Assembly: GCA_963812915.1 (NCBI GenBank)
Contig: CAWEXB010000005.1
Coordinates: 83,768-147,767, forward strand
Direction: 5' to 3'
Origin: JACVRW01 sp963812915
GTDB lineage: Bacteria > Actinomycetota > Thermoleophilia > Solirubrobacterales > Thermoleophilaceae
Length of the DNA stretch: 64,000 bases
The notes under the pieces were generated by a model. That model saw only the letters and a program-made list of their open reading frames with translations, made no database searches and was not told the origin of the DNA. Both the position numbers and the translations under genes were made by a program. Shown one piece after another: positions 52,621-62,319 of the stretch (its first letter is position 1; each line of letters opens with the position of its first letter).

Positions 52621-53016
52621 GAACTGAGCAGTCTTGGATCGCGGCGCCGGCTCACTTGTCAAGGCCTTGAGATCGCAGGCGCTGCGGTTCGGCGGTGCCA
52701 AGCTTTCGGTGTGGCAACGGCACGTGAGCGCGCCGTCAGCTTTCTGCACGCGGAGCTCGAGCGGGGCGGGCTGCTGGGGCCCGCGGGCTGTTGGCTGCTC
52801 CTAGCGGTGAAGTCGAGGCCTGGCGGTTGCGGCTCATAGAGCCGGCTGTGGAGCGGCCGACGCCGTCTGACAGGACGCGTCGGGCGGCCGACGAGCTGCT
52901 GCATGATCTGCTCGAGGCGGTGCCGGTGGAGGACGGGGGTAGGGGCGACGACGACATGCGGTTTGAGGGAGCGGTGGGCGCGCTGCGGGCCGTCGACGCA
53001 GCGTCCGGTGAGTGGT
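52621..53016. other. Unassigned segment with possible gene remnants
   Basis: No complete gene is visible. A plus-strand stretch (about 52800-53015) encodes EVEAWRLRLIEPAVERP and RAADELLHDLLEAVPVED, which is protein-like but not recognised; it joins, out of frame, the truncated oxidoreductase. It is probably a junction of unrelated fragments. Confidence 0.4.
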
Positions 53017-53947
53017 ATGAGCGTCGTCGGGCACCTGCGGGCGATCAACAACAACCTGCTCGACACCTACCAGCTCAAGTCCCAGAACGCGCTGCTCGAC
53101 GGGACCGTCCAGCGGATCGAGCGCCGCGACGGCGGCTACCTCGTCACGATCAGCTTCGCGCGCGTCAACGAGGTCACGCGCGACCTGCGCTACGACCGCG
53201 TGATCGTGTGCACCGGGTTCCGGTTCGACCCCGCGATCTTCGTCGACGACTGCCGCCCGGAGCTCGTGATCGACGACCGGTTCCCGGCGCTGACGCCCGA
53301 GTGGGAGTCGACCAACGTGCCCGGGCTCCACTTCGCCGGCAACTTGATGCAGGTGCGCGACTTCAAGCGCTCCACCGGCGGCTTCATCCACGGCTTCCGC
53401 TATTGCGTGCGGTCGCTGCACCGGATGCTCGAGCGGCGCGACCACGGCGTGGAGTGGCCGCACGCCGTGCTGCCAGCCGAGCCGGAGGCGCTCGCGGAGG
53501 CGGTGCATCGCACGCGTGAACCGCACGTCGGCGCTGTGGCAGCAGTTCGAGGTCATGTGCGACCTGATCGTGGTCGAGGCCGACGGCCAGGCGCGCTACT
53601 TCGAGGAGCTGCCGGTCGACTACGTCCACGCGAGCGACTTCGGCGCCGCGGAGCGCTACTTCACGATCACGCTCGAGTACGGGCCGGATCACGACAGCGT
53701 CGATCCGTTCGACATCTCGGTCGCCCGCATCGCGCAGACGGACGCCGCGCGCGCGAGCGAGGGGCGGTACCTGCATCCGGTAGTCCGGCGCCACCGGCGG
53801 GGGATGCTCGTCGCGGAGCATCACGTGACCGAGAACCTCGAGAACGAGTGGACCGGCCCCGGGCACCGCCTGCCGCTGAAGGAGTTCTTCGCCGGTCAGC
53901 TGGCCCCGGAGAGCGAGGCATCGGATGCAGGCACTGTCACTGCGTGA
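53017..53947 (+). pseudogene. C-terminal half of an FAD/NAD(P)-binding oxidoreductase, 5'-truncated and frameshifted
   Basis: Homology starts abruptly at INNNLLDTYQLKSQNALLDG and includes YDRVIVCTGFRFDPAIF, LHFAGNLMQVRDFKRSTGGF and SLHRMLERRD. The N-terminal FAD GxGxxG half is missing. After EALAEAV one extra base near 53508 moves the frame; RTSALWQQFEVMCDLIVVE through HHVTENLENEWTGPGH then completes a C-terminal domain ending at 53947. ATG 53017 is only the first in-frame start. It overlaps the following oxidase gene by 23 bp. Confidence 0.7.
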
Positions 53948-54980
53948 GCTCGAGCAGCAGGCGCGCGAGCACCTCGACCCGGGCGTGTACGACTTCTTCG
54001 CGGGCGGCGCCGACGACGAGCTGACGCTGCGGGCCAACGAGGCGGCCTTCACGCGCATCGGCCTGGTCCCGCGCGTGCTGCGCGGCGGCGGCCAGCCGCG
54101 ACTCGAGGTCGAGCTGCTCGGTTCCCGCGCCTCGATGCCGGTCGTGATCGCGCCGACCGCCTTCCATCGGCTCGCGCATCCCGACGGCGAGCGCGCCACC
54201 GCGCGCGCGGCGGCGGCCGCCGGCACGGTGATGATCGCGAGCATGGCGTCCACCGTCGCGATCGAGGAGATCGCGGCGGCGGTTCCCGGGCCGTGGTTCC
54301 AGCTCTACATCCAGCCCGACCTGGGCTTCACGGAGGCGGTGGTCCGGCGGGCGGAGGCGGCCGGCTGCGCCGCGCTGGTCGTCAGCGCCGACTCGCCGGC
54401 GTTCGGCCGTCGCGAGCGCGACCTGCGCCACGGCTTCGACCACCTGCCGGAGGGGATGTGCTGCGAGAACATGCGCGACGGCGACGGCCCGCCGCGGCGG
54501 TTCGTCTTCACGCCGGAGCTCTCGTGGGACCACGTCGAGTGGCTCCGAGCCACGACCGCGCTCCCGATCGCGCTGAAGGGCGTCGTGCACCCCGAGGACG
54601 CCGGGATCGCCGTCTCGGCCGGCGTCGACGCGCTCGTGGTCTCCAACCACGGCGGCCGCCAGCTCGACGGCGTGCCGGCGGCCGTCGACCTGCTCCCGGC
54701 GATCGTCGACGCGGTCGGCGGCGAGGTGCCGCTGGCCGTAGACGGCGGAGTCCGCCGTGGGACCGACGTCGTCAAGGCGTGCGCGATGGGCGCGACCGCG
54801 GTCGGCATCGGGCGGCCGGTGCTGTGGGGGCTCGCCGTCGCCGGCGAGCCCGGCGTGCGGCACGTGCTCGAGCTGCTCCGCGCCGAGCTCGAGCGCGCGC
54901 TCGTCCTGTGCGGCTGCGACTCCCCGGCGCAGGCCGACCGCGACCTGCTGCACGTAGCGAGGGTGGAGGAGCCGTGGTGA
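53925..54980 (+). CDS. FMN-dependent alpha-hydroxy-acid oxidase/dehydrogenase
   Basis: The 351-aa enzyme has the family order: YDFFAGGADDELTLRAN (substrate Tyr), APTAFHRLAHPDGE, the FMN strand FQLYIQPD, the catalytic His in SNHGGRQLDG, and phosphate-binding DGGVRRGTDVVKACAMGA. It oxidises a 2-hydroxy acid (lactate, glycolate, mandelate or a larger substrate) to the 2-oxo acid. Its stop overlaps the P450 start (GTGA), indicating a joint pathway. Confidence 0.88.
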   Translation: MQALSLRELEQQAREHLDPGVYDFFAGGADDELTLRANEAAFTRIGLVPRVLRGGGQPRLEVELLGSRASMPVVIAPTAFHRLAHPDGERATARAAAAAGTVMIASMASTVAIEEIAAAVPGPWFQLYIQPDLGFTEAVVRRAEAAGCAALVVSADSPAFGRRERDLRHGFDHLPEGMCCENMRDGDGPPRRFVFTPELSWDHVEWLRATTALPIALKGVVHPEDAGIAVSAGVDALVVSNHGGRQLDGVPAAVDLLPAIVDAVGGEVPLAVDGGVRRGTDVVKACAMGATAVGIGRPVLWGLAVAGEPGVRHVLELLRAELERALVLCGCDSPAQADRDLLHVARVEEPW

Positions 54981-56383
54981 CGCGCGCGCGTGCCGCCGCG
55001 GGGACGCTGGCGCTTGCGAGCCTCCCGTACTGGCTGCCGGGCGCCGTCGTCGCGCTGAGGATGCGCATCTTCACGCTCGTGAACGGCGACGAGGCGGTCG
55101 CGATCCCCGGGCGGGCGGTCGACGCCGCGCACTTCGAGGAGGTGTACGCGCACCCGGCCGCCAGCGGCCGCAGCCGCGGTGCGGCGCTGTCGGACCTGTT
55201 CTGGTACTGGCTCTCGCCGGGGGCCGAGCTCCACCAGGAGCACCTCGAGCCCGGCCGCCGCTACGACGAGGTCGCGCTCACCACGCGCCGCCTCCTCGCA
55301 CGGCCGCGCGCGACCGTGGCGGCGCTGGCGGCGGACTGCGCGGCCAGGGTTCTCGACGAGCGGCCGATCGCCGGCATGCGGCTGGTCCGGCTGCGCGACC
55401 TCGCGATGCCGATCTGGGCCGAGTTCGCCTATGAGCTCGTGTTCGGCGAGCGCTGCCCGCGCCGCGCGCGCGAGCTGATCGTCGGCAACGCGAACGACGT
55501 CGTCACGGCGCTCAAGTGCACCGGGCTGCGGCACATGGGCCGCCGCCACCGCCTCACGCGGTACCTCGTGGACCAGCTCGAGCACGGCACCCAGCCGCTG
55601 CAGCCCCTGCCCGCCGGGATGTCGACGCGGGAGCGGGCGCTGTACCTGCAGGGCGCGTTCTTCAACACCGCCGTCGTGCAGATGTCCGAGGCGACGGCGC
55701 ACCTGCTGATGGTCCTCGCGCAGCAGCCCGAGGCGCAGGGGCGGGCGGCCGCCGAGCCCGAAGACGCGGGCCACCTCGACCGCGTGCTCGACGAGACGCT
55801 GCGGCTGTATCCGCTGTTCGGCATCGCCCATCGGATCACGTCGGCGGACATCGCGGTCGACGGGCACACGATCCCGCGCCGGCTCCGTGCTCTGCTTCAA
55901 CTACCCCGCCTACCACCGCACCGGCTACGACGACCCGGACGCGTTCCGCCCCGAGCGCTGGGAGGACCTGTCGCACCGGGATGCCGCCTTCATCCCGTTC
56001 GGCGTCGCGGGCAACCGCCCGTGCCCGGCGCGCGGGATCGCGCCGGTCGCGATCCAGGCGGCGACCCGCGAGGTGCTGCGGCGGTTCGCGCTCGCCTCAT
56101 CCGCCTCCCACACGCGCTCGATCCCGAACCGCGGGCCGTGCGTCCTCGTCTCGCGCACGACGCGCCCCGAGCCGCGGCTGCGGCTGCGCCTGCTGCTCGC
56201 GTTCGTGCGGGTGCGCGACCGCTGGGAGGACGTCTGGCGCAGCCTCGTCCAGCTCGTGCTCGGGACCTACATGGTGTGGGACGCCCGCCGGCTCCGGCTG
56301 TGCGAGCGCCATTTCGAGGCGGCGGACGAGGCGGTCGGATCTCCAGCCGTTTCGTCCTCGAGGTCGAGCCACCCCTCGTCTAG
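54977..56383 (+). pseudogene. Cytochrome P450 with C-terminal extension, frameshifted
   Basis: GTG 54977 (or 54974) overlaps the previous stop. K-helix ExxR is LDETLRLYPLFG; the meander has DPDAFRPERWEDL; the haem loop is FIPFGVAGNRPCPARG with the Cys ligand. An extra C at 55879-55880 breaks the frame between HTIPRG and SVLCFNYPAYHRTG. About 90 residues follow the P450 fold (LLLAFVRVRDRWEDVWRSL). Near 56337 a second shift would give the more protein-like end RFVLEVEPPLV at 56383; otherwise the frame closes at 56393. Substrate unknown. Confidence 0.75.
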
Positions 56384-56397
56384 GAGACCCTGATCGC

Positions 56398-57705
56398 ATG
56401 TCGCACCCGGCACAGGCAACCACTCTCGCGCAGGTCCTCGCTCCGGCCGCCGTCGAGTTCCCGACGCTGCATCATCGCTACGGCGCTCTGCTCGAGCTGG
56501 TGCGAAGGCTGATCGGCGTCGTGCCGAACTGCGATCCCTACCTGGAGATCTGGCCGACCGCGTTTCGCAGCTACAACGTGATGGTTCCGAATCTCCTGAA
56601 CCTGCCGTTCTTCCTCTGGGGCGTCGGCGCGCCCAAGACGCCGGTGGGGCTCGCGATGTACGCGTCGAGCCGCGCGGCCTCGTGCATGTACTGCTCGGCG
56701 CATACCGCTTCGTTCGCTCTTCGGCGAGGCGCGGCCGAGAGCAAGGTGGCCGAGCGCGGACGAGGCGCGGCGACCGAGTCGGAACGCGCCGCGGTCGCCG
56801 TCGCGGAGGCGATCTCGCTCGTCCCGGCACGCCTCACCGATGCCGAGCGCGACGCGCTGCTGCGGTCGCTATCGCGCGGCGATGCCGAGTGGGTGGTGCT
56901 GGCGGTGGCGATGATGGGTTTCCTCAACAAGACGATGGACGCGCTCGGCGTCGAGCTGGAGGCCGCAACGGTCGACGAGGTGGGGCCGCTGATTGGGCGC
57001 TCGGGCTGGAGCGCCGGCAGGCACCGCATCGTGCCCACGCCCGGCGGCGCCGTACCCGCGCGCGCCGACGACCTCGGGCTGAAGCTGAGTCTCATGCGGT
57101 TCCTCCCCTCGGCGCTCGCGCTGGACCGCCGCTGGACCGCGGGGGTGCCGAGCCGCTGGCCTGCGGTCGGCGAGTACCTGAGCGCGCACACCGGTCACGA
57201 CTTTCCCGTCCTCCGGCATCTCACACACCGACGCGCCATCCGCGCAATCGCCACGATGCTGCGCGACAACGCCGCTCCGTCCCGGTCGCACATCGGCCTC
57301 GACGTCAAGCACCGCGCCGGCCTGGTCTACGCGACGGTGGTGGAGGACGACGGCCTGGCGCAGGAGGCACGCATCCTTGCCCGCCGCGCCGGGGCCGGCG
57401 ACCTCGATGCGATCGCCCGCTTCGCCGCCGAGCCGCTCGACTTCGACGATGACGAGGCCGTCGAGCGCGCCGAGGCCTCACATGGTCCGGCGATGGTGCT
57501 CGCAAAGGCGGCTTCCTACAGCCCGGCGCGAGTCTCGCCGCGCGTGGTCGAAGGATCGCGGGCGCTTCCCGCCGAGGGCGTGGTGGAGCTCGTCGCCTGG
57601 CTCTCCGTTCTACAGCTGCTACACCGCGTGGCCAGCTTCTATGCGCCCTTGGCTCATGCCCGGACGCAGGCCACGACGACTCTCTCGCGCGCGCACTCGG
57701 TCTGA
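56398..57705 (+). CDS. AhpD/carboxymuconolactone-decarboxylase-like protein, double-length
   Basis: ATG 56398 follows AGGAGA. The 435-aa protein contains the AhpD redox signature SCMYCSAHTASF (CxxCxxH) in the first third. A second helical repeat with LIGRSGWSAGRHRIVP and a C-terminal helical region follow but lack another CxxC. Typical AhpD proteins are 150-200 aa, so this is an expanded member. It follows the P450 closely and may act as a peroxide- or thiol-dependent partner; that role is inferred. Confidence 0.7.
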   Translation: MSHPAQATTLAQVLAPAAVEFPTLHHRYGALLELVRRLIGVVPNCDPYLEIWPTAFRSYNVMVPNLLNLPFFLWGVGAPKTPVGLAMYASSRAASCMYCSAHTASFALRRGAAESKVAERGRGAATESERAAVAVAEAISLVPARLTDAERDALLRSLSRGDAEWVVLAVAMMGFLNKTMDALGVELEAATVDEVGPLIGRSGWSAGRHRIVPTPGGAVPARADDLGLKLSLMRFLPSALALDRRWTAGVPSRWPAVGEYLSAHTGHDFPVLRHLTHRRAIRAIATMLRDNAAPSRSHIGLDVKHRAGLVYATVVEDDGLAQEARILARRAGAGDLDAIARFAAEPLDFDDDEAVERAEASHGPAMVLAKAASYSPARVSPRVVEGSRALPAEGVVELVAWLSVLQLLHRVASFYAPLAHARTQATTTLSRAHSV

Positions 57706-57766
57706 GCGCCCGCGGGAATGCCTCGCCGCGCGTTGGCCCGGGATGTCAGCGGCGCGCGCGCCCGGA

Positions 57767-59293
57767 TCAGGGCTGCAGCGCGTCTTCGGGCGGGCGGCAG
57801 CGCTCGGCGAGCGCCTCGAGCGACGGCTCGTCGTCGAGACGCCGCCACGGCTTGACGCGCATCGGCTCGGGGGAGATGGCGCCCCGTATGGGGCTCAGCG
57901 CAAGCCGGTCGCGGTAGCGGCTCCAGCCAAACGTGTAGAGCTCACCGGGTTCGTTGGTGGCCTCGTTCGGACTGATGCCGCCGCCGTCCTCGACGGTCCA
58001 CTCGATGACCTTGCCCTCGACCGCATAGCTGCCGTACGCCCAGACGCAGGCGTCGCGGCTCTCGGTGGTGAAGGCGAACCGGCCGGAGTCGACGGCGAAT
58101 GTGGAGGTGCCCCAGTTCTCCGGCACCACGTCGCCCGGGGCTGCGATCCGCGCGAGCTCCTCGGCCGTGGTGTCCATGCGCCAGAGGCCGTCGACAGGCG
58201 TTGCGCCTTGGGCGGCGCGCGTGCTCGTCGGGGCCGGGCACGTCGGTGCCGGCTCGGGGTCGACCCCGGCCCGCAGCGCGGAAATCCATTTGGCCGTGTC
58301 CCGGGTGACGGGGTCGTGCTGGAGCCCGCGCGTGAGCGAGCTGGTAGCGGTTCGCAGAGAACCGAGCTGGGATTGGGTCGCCAGGCGGAGGGCGGGTTCA
58401 CGACGGCGACAGATGACACCCAGCGCCTCTCTCTCGAACTCGCGGATGCGCTTCATCGCGGGGTCGATCGCGGCGCGGCCCGCCGCCCGTAGAGCAGCGC
58501 GTCGGTCGTCGGTCAGCCTCTCGTAGGCGTCGGGGTTCATGACGATCGCCAGCGCGCGTGGCCACAGGCTCACGTTGGCGGCGAGCGTGCGCGCGGGACC
58601 GTCGTAGTTATCGCCCGGAAGTCCGTCGAGCCCAAGTTCCGCGCCGTCGAAGGACGACGTGTCGGCGCCCGGCACGATGGCCTTGCCGGTGGCGCCGAGC
58701 GCGCCGAACGTGCGCAGGCCCAGGTCCGACACGCGGGTGGCGATCGTGGCGCCGCGGTAGTCCGAGGCTCCGACGAGCGGGCGCGAGGCTCCGAGTGGCC
58801 TGCGTAGCTCGCCCGGCAGGAGCGCGATGCCAACCAGGTCCAAGCGCTCGACACCGGCCAGCATCCGCGGCGTCATGCCGCCGAGCAGCACCTCCCGCTG
58901 GAGCGCATAGCTGTCGACCGCGAAGGGCGCGACCAGAGGCTGCAGGCTGTTCACGCCGACCACGTCAAAAGCGCGGGCGCTGACCTTCGCGAGGTCGGTC
59001 TTGCCGTCGCGCACATCCTCGATCGTCCGCGGCTCGTAGTCGACCTCGCTCTCCCGCCAGCGGTTCTTGAACTCGATGCGCAGCGATCCCTGCGACAGGC
59101 GCTGCACCGCGAGCGCGAACTCTTGCAAGTCGAGGGTCGAGTCCTCGTGGTTCGCGAGCGTCAGCACCACAGGGTCGGGGCGCCGCTCGCCGCCGGCCCT
59201 GTCCGAATCGCCGCCAAGGCTGCAGCCGCCGGCGAGCGTCGCCGCGGCCACCGCGCAAACCGTCAAGGTCCGGATCTTCAGGCGGTCCGTCAC
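57767..59293 (-). CDS. DctP-like (TRAP-type) solute-binding lipoprotein with C-terminal beta domain
   Basis: GTG 59293 gives 508 aa with a lipoprotein signal (TVCAVAAATLAGGC). Residues about 35-340 resemble DctP periplasmic receptors: VVLTLANHEDSTLDLQEFA, FKNRWRESEVDYEPRTIEDVR and GATIATRVSDLGLRTFGALG. The last 150 residues form a separate beta-rich domain (GLWRMDTTAEELARI, FTTESRDACVWAYGSYAVEG). No TRAP membrane subunits are nearby, so it is an orphan receptor, perhaps a sensor input or adhesive protein. The two-domain build is unusual. Confidence 0.75.
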   Translation of the reverse strand: MTDRLKIRTLTVCAVAAATLAGGCSLGGDSDRAGGERRPDPVVLTLANHEDSTLDLQEFALAVQRLSQGSLRIEFKNRWRESEVDYEPRTIEDVRDGKTDLAKVSARAFDVVGVNSLQPLVAPFAVDSYALQREVLLGGMTPRMLAGVERLDLVGIALLPGELRRPLGASRPLVGASDYRGATIATRVSDLGLRTFGALGATGKAIVPGADTSSFDGAELGLDGLPGDNYDGPARTLAANVSLWPRALAIVMNPDAYERLTDDRRAALRAAGRAAIDPAMKRIREFEREALGVICRRREPALRLATQSQLGSLRTATSSLTRGLQHDPVTRDTAKWISALRAGVDPEPAPTCPAPTSTRAAQGATPVDGLWRMDTTAEELARIAAPGDVVPENWGTSTFAVDSGRFAFTTESRDACVWAYGSYAVEGKVIEWTVEDGGGISPNEATNEPGELYTFGWSRYRDRLALSPIRGAISPEPMRVKPWRRLDDEPSLEALAERCRPPEDALQP

Positions 59294-59462
59294 TCCACCC
59301 GAGCGTAGGCCCAAACACCGGCCGGCGCACCCGGCGAGACCCCGATTCTCGTCGCGCAGGATCAGGGCTAGCCCTGAGTCGATTCCCGGGCGCGCCCCCT
59401 CGCCGCGCTCTCCGCGGACACCTAGCGTCGCGAAGAAGCCAATCTCAACCGAGGAGGAACCA

Positions 59463-60342
59463 ATGACCACCCTTCAAGGCGAGGCGCAACGCAGATTCCG
59501 CACCGCCGCGCTGGCTGGAGTCGTCGTTGCCGGCGCTCTCATCATGGGTTGCGGAGGCAGCGATAGGACGACGCGGACGCGGCGAGCCCATCGGTCGGGG
59601 CCTCGGCCTCCCGCAACCCTGACGGCGTCACCAAGATCGGTCGCGGCCGCGGCCTCTACGTGCGTTGCACAGGGACCGGTTCGCCGACGGTCGTCATGGA
59701 GGGAGGCGATGAGGACACCAGCGATTCGTACGCCTTCGCCGAACCGGCCGTCGCAAAGGCGACACGGACTTGCGTCTACGACCGCGCCAATCTTGGACGG
59801 AGCGATCCCGCTCCGGGTCCGCGCGGTTTGCGGGAGTTGGTGGGCGACCTCGAAAGGCTGCTGAAGGCCGCCCGGATCCCGGGCCCCTACGTGTTGGTGG
59901 GCACCTCCGGAGGCGGCTACATCACGGCGGGATACGCCTTCGCGCATCCGCGCCAGATCGCCGGCCTCGTCTTCGTCGACACGGGCGCGCCGTTTAGGAA
60001 CCCACCGCGAGAGATCGTCGAGGCGACTGACCCCGACAACCCCAAAACGTCGAGCGGCGTGACTACCTGCAGGTTGAGAAGGACGCCTGGGCGGCCCGGA
60101 GGCGGATCGGCGACATCCCCGTGACGATCATCGCGGTCAAGTTCTCGGCGGCCGCGATCGCCGAGTCGCCGTTCCCTTCGGAGCGGCGAGGGATGTGGCA
60201 CAACGTCCGCCGCCAGCGGGGGTGGCTCGCCCTCAGCCCGCGTGCGAAGCTGCTCGTGGTGCGCACGGGGCACGCGGTCGAGGAGGACGATCCAGAGCTG
60301 GTGATCGATGCAGTCCTCGACGTCGTGCGCGCGGCTCGCTGA
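59463..60342 (+). pseudogene. Alpha/beta hydrolase lipoprotein, frameshifted
   Basis: ATG 59463 follows GGAGGA and opens a lipoprotein signal (LAGVVVAGALIMGC). The frame shifts near 59570 into YVRCTGTGSPTVVMEGG, CVYDRANLGRSDPAPG and the nucleophile elbow LVGTSGGGYITAG. A second shift near 60045 leads to VTIIAVKFSAAAIAESP and the His region VVRTGHAVEEDDPEL, ending at 60342. The product would be an extracytoplasmic esterase-like protein of about 290 aa. Confidence 0.7.
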
Positions 60343-60389
60343 CAACGCGCTCGGTGCCGTAGGGGAGAAGCCGTGGGACGATAGGACTG

Positions 60390-60740
60390 ATGCCGCGGAC
60401 CATCCTGATCGTCGATGATCACGATGGATTTCGCGCGAGCGCACGCGCGTTGCTCGAGGCCGATGGGTTCCAGGTGCTCGGCGAGGCGGCGGACGGCGAA
60501 TCAGCGGTGGAGGCGGCGCGCCGTCTGCGCCCGGAGGTGGTCCTGCTCGACATCCAGCTGCCGGGTCTCGACGGCTTCGCGGTGGCGGAGCGTCTGGCGG
60601 CCGGCGCCGAGCCGCCAGTGGTGGTCCTGATCTCGAGCCGCGGCGAGCACACCTATCGGCGCCGGCTCGCGGGGAGCCCGGCGCGCGGGTTACCCAAGGA
60701 TGAGTTTTCAGGCGAGTGTCTGGCCTCGTTGCTCGTCTGA
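60390..60740 (+). CDS. Single-domain response regulator
   Basis: The 116-aa receiver domain has the acidic pair IVDDHDG, phospho-acceptor Asp54 in VVLLDIQLPGLDG, switch Ser in LISSRG and Lys in LPKDE. There is no DNA-binding domain; the C-terminus closes normally after helix 5. It overlaps the downstream histidine-kinase gene by 25 bp and probably accepts phosphate from one of the two kinases. Confidence 0.85.
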   Translation: MPRTILIVDDHDGFRASARALLEADGFQVLGEAADGESAVEAARRLRPEVVLLDIQLPGLDGFAVAERLAAGAEPPVVVLISSRGEHTYRRRLAGSPARGLPKDEFSGECLASLLV

Positions 60741-62319
60741 CGCCGTGGACATGGGCGCTGTTGGCGTTCGCGGTGCTCGCGGCGGGCGTGGGGGCCGAGT
60801 GGGCTAGCGGGCTCGCGATGCCCGAGGCGGTCGGCGACTTCGTCGCCGGGATGGCGCTGGTGGGTGGGGGCGCTGCGGCGTGGGCAAGCGGCCGAGCAGC
60901 AGGTCCGGCTCACTGTCCGTGCTCGCGGGTTTGGCGTGGTTCGCAGGCGATCTGGCCGAGGTACTCGTCTACGCGCATCGCGGGCCGCTGGTGCATCTGC
61001 TGCTCACCTATCCGAGCGGGCGTGTGCAATCGCGCGTTCCGCGGTGGTGATCGGCGCAGCCTACGTCGACGGACTCGTCCCGGAGCTGGCGCGCTCGGAG
61101 TGGCCGACCATCGCGCTCATGGCGGCGGTGGTGATAGTCGCGGTGCGACGCCATGGTGCCGCCGGCGGGTGGAGCGTCGTGCCCGCGCCGCGGCCCTGGC
61201 GGGTGCAGTGGCGGTGGGCGGCACGCTTGCCCTCGCCGCGGCCGCGCGCCTGGCCGGGGCCGACCTGGACGGGGCCGCCGTCTGGGTCTATGAGGTCGCG
61301 GTCGCCCTGACAGCGCCGGCCTCGCCGCCGATCTCTGTGGGGCCGCGGACCCGGGCGGCGGTCACGGGACTGGTGGTCGATCTCGGCGACCGCTACGAGC
61401 CGCAGGCGCTGAGGGCGGCGCTGGCGCACACAGTCGGCGATCCCGATCTCGAGGTCGTCTATCGGGTGGCGGTGCGACGGCTGGGTCGACGAGGCCGGGC
61501 GATGCCGTTCGGCTGCCTGAGCGGGAAGGCCGCCGCGGCCGGTCACGCTTCTGCACGACGAGGGTGAGGCGGTGGCGGCCCTTGTGCCATCCGGCCGCGC
61601 TCGGCGACCCGAGCTGCTCGACCTCGGTGGCGGCCGCCGCCCGCCTCGCCATCGTCAACGTGCGCCTGCAGGCCGACGTCGCTGCGCGCATCGGCAACAT
61701 CGCCGCCTCGCGGCGGCGCTGGTCGAGGCGGTGACGCGAGAGCCGGCGGCTCGGCGACGGAGTTGCATGCGGGTGCCGAGCATCGGCTCGGCCGGTCTGC
61801 GCGACCGCGTCCCGCGCTCGCGCGACGGAGCGTGACCGCGAGGCCGGTGAGACCGCTGCGCCAGCTTGCCGCCGATCTCGACGCCGCCCGCACTGAGCTG
61901 ACTCCGATTCCGCGCCAGGGCATCCATCCGTGGGCGCTGACCGAAGGGGCCTCAGCAAGGGCCCTCGCCGAGCTGATCGCACAGGCCGCGCGTGCCGGTC
62001 AGGCTCGAGGTGTCCGCGTCGCCGCTTTCCGCCCGCGCAAGAGGCGGCGGCGTTCTTCGTCTGCTCGGAGGGCCTGGCGAACGTGGCCAAGCACGCGGCG
62101 GGCGCGAGCGTGGAGATCGCGGTGCGGGCGACCCGGTCGGGGCTTCCGGTGCAGGTGGCCGACGACGGCGCGGGGGGCGCCGACTCGCTGCGGCTCGGGG
62201 TTGCGAGGGCTGGCCGACCGGGTCGAGGCGCTCGGCGGCGCCTTGCGCGTGGCGAGCCGTGCCAGGTGCCGGGACGCGGCTGGAGGCGGAGCTCCCGATC
62301 GTCGGAGGAGGGGCCATGA
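60716..62319 (+). pseudogene. HisKA_3-type sensor histidine kinase, heavily frameshifted
   Basis: Fragments in different frames follow the expected order. These are TM helices (WTWALLAFAVLAAGVGAEW, then GLAWFAGDLAEVLVYAHRG), a GAF-like region (VVDLGDRYEPQALRAALAH), coiled coil, a degenerate dimerisation box (LHAGAEHRLG), and HATPase pieces (FFVCSEGLANVAKHAAGASV, VQVADDGAGG, LADRVEALGGALRVAS). At least six frame changes occur. The stop overlaps the start of a second kinase (ATGA at 62316). Confidence 0.6.
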
